Assembly: GCA_014706385.1 (NCBI GenBank)
Contig: JACGZH010000007.1
Coordinates: 503,501-567,500 of the forward strand
Reading direction: 5' to 3'
DNA from: Phaffia rhodozyma
Lineage: Eukaryota; Basidiomycota; Tremellomycetes; Cystofilobasidiales; Mrakiaceae
Length of the DNA: 64,000 nucleotides
Shown: positions 57,500-64,000 of the stretch, piece after piece
Numbering within the stretch: the stretch's first letter is position 1
How the letters are laid out: every line of letters begins with the position of its first letter
Notes under the pieces: generated by a model
Database searches by the model: none
Told to the model about the DNA's origin: nothing
What the model saw: the letters and a program-made list of their open reading frames with translations, nothing else
Made by a program: the position numbers and the translations under genes

Positions 57500-60400
57500 A
57501 TGAAGGTTTCTTCCATATTGTTCCGACACATGAGTGTCGCGATCAGTCTCATCCCTTTGGCGCGATCGCTTATCACTGATACAGCGGCTAGGACATGGGA
57601 GGTCAGACTCCATTTTTCTTACGACCCGTAGTCTATCTTGATCTCATCTGTTCCACATATTTGTGTTCATTTCTTATTGGCTTGCCTCACATATCTACGA
57701 TACAGGCACTGGGTCCTTTCTCACTCGGTACTCGGGAGCTTCCTTATCTTGGTTCTCCACTTTCTTCATTCGTTCCTCCGAACCAGACGCACGAAGCTTT
57801 TTTTGCCGATCTCAAATTTGGCTCTGGAGACTGGCCAAGCGCGTACGGGATAGATGGTAAAGCGGACTGGACATTGTTTCAAGAGGATGCGGATGGATGG
57901 GTGAAAGTAACATGGAACAGGGTTGATTGGACCAATCTTAGGGGGACAGAAGGTTGGGCGGGCGTACAGTTCATGACATTGGTGAGCAAGTGGTTTTCTA
58001 CATTTGTAACCAGTCTCTTCATTGATCATGAAGGATCATCCTTTCCTTGTCTCGTATAGCTACGAACCTCCCTGATATTACCTTCAACAGTCTCTCCCTC
58101 TTCTCTGTTGAACCAAATACGTACGGTGAACTTTGATCTCACCCAAGCTCATTCGTTCGCGCTGATACACAAAGATCCAACAAAGCGGTCAGATCACGTT
58201 GAGTGGCACTCTGGTGATTTGTATACATATTCCACCTCAACGCCTAGAAAGCACTTCCCAAGTCAAGAACTTGGCTGGACGGAGGAGATCGAGAGTGGAG
58301 AATACTGGGTCCTAGTTAAAGCTTTGTACGAGATCCGTAAGTTATCTGCGCCGTTCGATCAACGATATATAGCGTATGAACCCATACTCTAAGCTGATGT
58401 TCTATTCATGTATTTATTTATTTATTTTCTGTACGCTATAGGAATGTTCGGCGATCCTTGGGGGGAACCTCCTACCATTCAGTTCCGATTTGGCTATGAG
58501 ACGATACCTAAGTCAGAATTCGTTCCCACATCGAATGTCCAAACCATATTCGAAACCGATGCGCTTTCTGAAGATGCAGAGATGATGGAGGGTGATATAG
58601 GATTGGGAGATGTCATTCAAGGCTGGATCTGGGGAAATATTGCAGGGTTGTCACTGAAGGCTGAGGAAAAGCAAGTGCAGGTGATAGCGGCGACTCTTAT
58701 CGAGCGCATCAAGGTAGGTCATTCCCAGTGAAGATACTCAAAGACCCTGCCTGTCATTCGCACTATATTCATTGATATCATTTGCAATAGGGACTGCATG
58801 TCTCTCTAGCCGTATCGAGTGTCGATATCGAAGCTTACCAGATTCGGCCTATTCCTATTATCATCTTCCAAACGTCACCTCTTCCTGCGACTATTACATA
58901 TTTGAGTATTCGCCTGGAGTTTTCGAATCGGTCGCATCGTCCTATAACAAAACGTATCCCGGTCAACCACCGCTCTCATTGGTCTCTCCCCTCACTTCGT
59001 GAGACATACCCCGCCATCCGATACACCTTTCGAGACGTGGACGGAACAGCTCAATATGCAATGGCGCTTCCTCCGCTTCAAAGCGGGAACCAGACAGCAG
59101 TTTTGTTGGCGACTCACGGTGCAGGCGTTGAAGCTGAGTGGTCATTCTGGACAGAGAGTATAAGAAGACAAAAGTCAAGCTGGATTGTGTTCGCTACTGG
59201 AAAAACGTTTGTTTTCTCTCATTTCTGCCCCTTTCGTCTGCCGAGAAGTTCTTATTCTCGGCCTTTCCTCTGTACTTGCATTTCCTTGACTAGATCATGG
59301 GGATACGATTATCATGGGCCATCCCTCAGGAATGTTCTTCAAGCTCGTCAATCACTCTCAGCTGTGATCAATCTCGGCAGTCCCGATCGCGTATCGGATT
59401 GGTCTCCTCATCCTGGGACGCTCCTCATCGGCCATTCCAATGGTGGTCAAGGCGCGATGTACCTTTGTCAGCGGTTTCCAGACATGTTCCAAGGAGTTGT
59501 CAGCGCCGCGGCTTACCTCAAGATACAAGCATACGTAGGATATTCACAATGGACATCTATGCACTGGGCGGATCCGGCGCTGGCGGGAGTTTTGATGAAT
59601 GGGCTGTCTATGTGGGATAACGACATTCATGCAAGTAATGCAGCTTGGTTACCCGTGTTACTTGTACATGGGAGGGACGATGATAACGTGAGTTTGAAGC
59701 AGCCTGAGATGAAGGCCTGGAGAGAAGGAGATAATGACCCCTCATTTATACAATTCACATTTATGCGATATCCTACTTTGCCTTCCGCCAATCTAGGTTC
59801 CTGTATGGCACGGACGTGAGATGAGATCACTCATTGGCCAGTGGACAGGAAGTCTTGATCACGTCAGGTAAACCGCGCATATAGTTGATCTGTACTGACA
59901 CGTCTAGATGAAGTTTAGGCTCATTTTGACACGATTGCGCCCATCTATTCAGCTTGTACGAAGTTCCAAACGAAGGCCATTGGTTTGATGACATCCTGTC
60001 GTCAAACCGCGTTCAAGATTTCTTGGAGGTCAACTTGAACAAGACTGGGCTTCCAAAGGAATATCAAAAAGAGGGGTTCACACTAACCGTGGCAAACCCC
60101 GACGAGATGGGATCCAAAGGAGGTTGGAGGGTTGTTCAATTGAATGAAGCCGGGAGGTGAGCAACCGTTCGCGCTTATCTTCTGCAACCAACATTCTTTC
60201 TTACAAAGCGATCTGCTGGGGACCCTTCTTGTAGACTTGCGCGAGTGAAGTTAAGAGTATTCTCGGGTGGTTCCAATATCACTCAAATCAAGACATCCAA
60301 CGTTTTGACTCTTTCACTTACGCTGGAAGCCGCTCGTCGACTCTTCCCAGAAGAATCGCCACTGACGGCAACAAGTCTTCAAATAGATGACAGTTATGTG

Positions 60401-61730
60401 TCCATCGACTTCTCATCCATCGAAGCCGCCTCTGAACACCTTGTTTTCCATCGGTCTTCTGTGACTTCATCTTGGCGTTTAATCTCCGCTACTGACTCTT
60501 ATACTCTAAGGGTATACGGTCCGATCATCCAAATTCTCACATCCCAGGGCCCGTTGGTTCTCATCACACCTTCTTGTGACTCGACTTCGAAACACGAAAC
60601 ATCTGTAGCTCGGAGGATAGCGCACGATGCTTGGGTGTATGGCAGGTTGGATACGGTCATCATCTGCGCGGAACAGGCGATAAAAAAGATTCAAGCAGGG
60701 GATCCATTGATGGAAGGCTCTTGGGTCGTCATTGGCTTGAGTAACTCTTTCGCTACAGAGCTACTGCGATCTACTCCTAGTACGTAGAACCGGCAAATAA
60801 AGTTCCGCCAACTGAGAGGAGAGAATAAATCATTCTGATAGGTTCCCGTTCTCTCTCTCTCTCTTACGATCTGTTCACTGTCCTCCTTTCTTTTCCTTCC
60901 CCCCCCCCCCCTCCCCTTTACAAAGTAACTTTTGATGGACCCCATTCGTTCGCGCTCAGATTCTCTGACGAGAGAACCTCGACGTTCGATGCTCGACAGA
61001 ATCCTTCCACAGGCGTCCTCTCCCTTCATCCGCATCCTATCCGACCGGCCGGTCTGACGCTTCTTCTAGGAGGGACAGACCCTTCGGGCCTAGAACGCGC
61101 GTACAGACTGTTCCCCGTCCGAAGTACGTTCTTGTCTTGGTACCGCTGAATCCTTCTGTTTGTTATTTGCATTCTCTGATTGGCTTCTCTTGCCGAGTCA
61201 CGCTATTGGAAACATACTGCTGTTGTTGTTGTTGCTATTGTTTGTTGTTGATCTTTTTACCCGACTTGTTTATGTTCAGCCGGAACTCCTCTACTGGACT
61301 GGGTCATTATCGGGCCAGAGGCCGACTACAAGGGTGCCGGCGGGATCATCGGTACCGGGTAAGAAAACCCCGTGTTAATATCATGAAACCCATGGACGAA
61401 TGAATGATAAGCTGACCGATTTGTTTGGTACAGATTTTGGAGTCGAAGTTGGACATATAACCCCGGCATGTCATGGCTCAGTCTGTAAGTGTCTTGCTCA
61501 ATATGCAACTATCTCGATAATGTCTCTACTATCTGTATTCTGTATCTTGTATCCCTCATATGCAATTCACAAACTTTCCAGACAAAGACACGGAAAAAAG
61601 AGAATAGAAAAAGATCTGAGAGAAGTCATGATATAGCTACAGGTTTCAACCAGGTATGATTAAGGGGGAGAAAGTGAATGGTTTGGTTTTTTTCAAGATC
61701 AAAGCACCAAAGACGCTTAGTTCCTGTTGA
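57500..61730 (+). CDS. large secreted alpha/beta hydrolase, prolyl-oligopeptidase (S9)-like
   Basis: Start MKVSSILFRHMSVAISLIPLA at 57500, a likely signal peptide. The first exons encode beta-rich N-terminal parts (ALGPFSLGTRELPYLG, GWAGVQF). The hydrolase core has LATHGAGVEAEWSFW (oxyanion region), LLIGHSNGGQGAMYL (nucleophile Ser in GHSNG), LLVHGRDDDNVP (Asp) and VPNEGHWFDD (His), so the triad is complete. A further C-terminal domain follows, with LLLGGTDPSGLERAYRLFPV, DWVIIGPEADYKGAGG, and FWSRSWTYNPGMSWLS. Ten or more exons. The final exon, if spliced at 61,642/61,643, ends at 61,730, overlapping the aldolase stop region on the other strand by about 14 bp. Alternatively the gene ends a little earlier. 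The substrate could be peptides or esters. Confidence 0.7.
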
Positions 61731-62093
61731 CGTTTCCAAGATCCTCGTTGGCGACCTTGACTCGCTTGGAGAGGGTGACCTCTCCAAGTCGGACCCAGTT
61801 TCGGGGATCGTAAAGCTTCTTGTTGGGCTTGTCAGCTCCCTCGGGGTTACCGACCTGGGTCTTGAGGTAGTCAGCCTTCTCGAGGATGAAGTCCCTGATT
61901 CCCTCGAGGTAAGCGAACTGGGTGTCGGTATCGACGTTCATCTTGACAACACCGTTCTCGGTGGCCTCCTTGATCTCGGCCTTGGTGGAACCGGATCCTC
62001 CGTGGAAGACAAGGAAGAGGGGCTTCTCGTCTCCGTTCTTGAGCTGCTCGGCGGCGTACTCCTGGTGCTTACCGAGAATCTCGGGTCGGAGGA

Positions 62094-62127
<34 letters not shown>

Positions 62128-63383
62128 TCCGAAGGCGGCGGCGATAGAGAAGTTGGGGGAGATGGCGTTGAGGGCGGTGAAGACGTCGTAGATGTCAGCG
62201 GGCTGAGTGTAGAGGGAAGCGTTATCGACGGCAGAGTTGTCGACTCCATCCTCCTCACCACCGGTGATACCGATCTCCATCTCGAGCCACTGGTTCATCT
62301 TGGCCATTCGGGTGAAGTACTTGACACAGGTAGCGATGTTGTCCTCCTTGGACTCCTCAGACAAGTCGAGCATGTGGGAAGAGAACAAGGGGTATCCATG
62401 CTCCTTGAAGTAGGCCTCATCAGCGTCGAGCATTCCGTCGAACCAGGGGAGGAGCTTGTGGGCACAGTGGTCGGTGTGGAGAACGACGGGGACACCGTAA
62501 AGGGGAGCGACGGCTCTATTGGCAGGCGAAAGAAGGCAGGTTAGATACAAGCCGAAACAAGAGACTATAACACGATGTAAAACATCAAGACGAACCGGAT
62601 GAAGTGGGCTCCGGCGATGGCTCCACCGATGGAGGCCTTCTGGTCCTTGTTGTCAATCCCCTTACCGGCGAAGCTATAGGAAGAGAAAAGGCTCGGGTCA
62701 GCTGTGTATGCCATATAGGGGAGGCTAAGAAATAACAGACTCACTAAGCGGCTCCTCCCTGAGACATCTGGAGGATGATGGGAGACTTGCTGTCTCGGGC
62801 GGCCTCAAGGACGGCGTTGACCTGATGGTTTTGATAAGATGGAAGACAAGATGAGAACGAAAGGACTTGACATGCCGGATATGATAGGAGGCAGACAACA
62901 GCATAGACAGACGTACAACAGAGGAGGAAGTGACGTTCACGGCAGGGATGGCGTACTAAGAGATTGGAATGGTAGTGATTAAACGATTCAAGGCACAACA
63001 GATATGAGTATGAGCTGAATGTAGATTTCATAAGCAGCCCGAAAAAGGAGATCAAGAGCGCACCTTGTTGGCTCGAGCGTGCTCGAAAAGAGTTCGGGTC
63101 TGGTCACCGGTAAGGACTCCGGCCTGATGTCAGCGAGCAAATCAGAGACGAAAACGATGACCGAGATGACGGTTCGACCAGAGGTAGAGCGAATTGGAAT
63201 GATACAAAGATGGAAAAGATACGAGAAGAGAGATGGATCAGTTTCACCGTTATCAGGCAATCATCATCATCAGATGATGCCCTTCCAATCGTTGATGTCC
63301 GACTGCCAGGCACGGATCAGCAAGATGGAAGGACAACGGAGAAACGAACGTACAGGGACGACAGAAAGGGCTCCAGAAGACAT
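61717..63383 (-). CDS. FBA1: fructose-bisphosphate aldolase, class II (metal-dependent)
   Basis: Cleaves fructose 1,6-bisphosphate to dihydroxyacetone phosphate and glyceraldehyde 3-phosphate in glycolysis; cytosolic, zinc-dependent. Start MSSGALSVVP at 63383. Small N-terminal exons give TRTLFEHARANK, then SSSVVNAVLEAARDSKSPIILQMSQGGAA, then FAGKGIDNKDQKASIGG and AGAHFIR. The large last exon (about 62523–61717) holds zinc and active-site motifs VVLHTDHCA, WFDGMLDADE, EMEIGITGGEEDGVDN, FGNVHGVYKPGNV, LVFHGGSGS and KMNVDTDTQFAY, and ends DLGNVNRN. All hallmark residues are present. The codons are strongly C-rich at third positions, as expected for a highly expressed glycolytic gene. At least six exons crowd the first third of the gene. 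Confidence 0.95.
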
Positions 63384-63835
63384 GATGTGTGGGATACGGT
63401 TAGATTGAAAGGTTGGTTGGGATTGGATGTGAATTGGGTTGATGGTTGATGGTTGATGGGAGAGAAAAGAAGGATAGAACTCGAAAAAAAAGAAAAAAGA
63501 TCTCTTTGAGGGGAAAAAAAAGGGAAGGAAAAGAAGAGCAGAGAAAAGGAGAGAATTGACTTGGCGCAGCAGAAAAATTCCTAGAGAGGGAAAAAAATCG
63601 TCAGTCAACGGGAAATCTCTTTTTCCCCCACTGACATCAACATCTTTTCTGAGGTGCTCCGCATTTTTCTTTCGTCCCCGGCCTTTCATCTTGTACTTCT
63701 TCGCTTTCGTCGAACGTGCTGGAACATTCAATCTACGGTTTCTCCAGTTTTCCGTCTCTATCTCGGAGTACGCGCAGATCATGCATGTATCCTGTTCCGC
63801 TTGAGACATTCATTCATCCGTCGGGTTGGAGTGTA

Positions 63836-63884
<49 letters not shown>

Positions 63885-64000
63885 GCGTATAGTGGCAGCT
63901 GCCGTCAGCGTCTTCCCGGCGTGACGGCAGTCATCTGGTGTGCACACCGCACAGAGTTGTCACACATTCTCTTTGTCAAGCCTCACATTGGAAAGAACAA
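63384..64000. promoter_or_regulatory. promoter and leader of FBA1, with GT microsatellite
   Basis: The first 200 bp upstream of FBA1 are very A/G-rich on the + strand (T/C-rich on the gene's strand, 63,480–63,600), typical of strong fungal promoters. A GT/GTAT microsatellite lies at about 63,834–63,890. A minus-strand frame here (to 63,809) is just an upstream extension of exon 1 without function. Confidence 0.5.
63834..63890 (+). repeat. GT microsatellite
   Basis: About 57 bp of GT repeats with interspersed GTAT units. Simple sequence, no coding role. Confidence 0.9.

Noticed and set aside
61678..62544. 288-codon open frame on the + strand
   Set aside because: It is the exact antisense of the aldolase last exon. 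Its Leu/Gly/Val/Asp-rich composition is what C-rich third positions produce on the other strand.

Overview
The window looks like nuclear DNA from a basidiomycete yeast, most plausibly a Tremellomycetes-type fungus. Nearly every host gene is cut by many short GT–AG introns (about 50–115 nt), including exons of only 10 and 14 nt. The protein families are fungal: alternative oxidase, Rds1-type ferritin-like protein, GPI-anchored GH16, fungal_trans regulator and class II fructose-bisphosphate aldolase. Species was not determined. Intron boundaries were read by eye from frame and family conservation.

Left arm (1–13.7 kb): ordinary, closely packed genes. In order: an aprataxin-like HNT3 (−), an ENT nucleoside transporter (+), a single-pass membrane protein (−), an ARL3/ARFRP1-type small GTPase (+), a small unidentified membrane protein (−), mitochondrial alternative oxidase (+) and a secreted ferritin-like protein (−).

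Middle (about 13.7–40.8 kb): about 27 kb with no recognisable host protein gene. It holds one intron-containing tRNA-His, broken Ty1/copia and Ty3/gypsy retroelements, at least four LTR families, some nested or inverted, and long AT-rich stretches without reading frames. Within it is a 961-bp near-perfect palindrome (38,280–39,240). The layout resembles the retroelement-filled regional centromeres of Cryptococcus-type yeasts. That is the main hypothesis of this annotation, and it is not proven by sequence.

Right arm (40.8–64 kb): five alternating genes look like a small catabolic cluster: an anion:cation symporter-type MFS permease (−), an HpcH/HpaI aldolase (+), a RidA protein (−), a 2-oxoglutarate/Fe(II) oxygenase (+) and a C2H2/fungal_trans regulator (−). 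Both divergent promoters carry the octamer GCTCCTCC or its complement. Next come a GH16-family protein that has lost catalytic residues, a FYVE–SAP-like–RING ubiquitin ligase candidate (−), a secreted alpha/beta hydrolase of the prolyl-oligopeptidase type (+) and fructose-bisphosphate aldolase (−).

Most ORFs in the other frames are shadows and were left out. Longer gene-free stretches are described as such.
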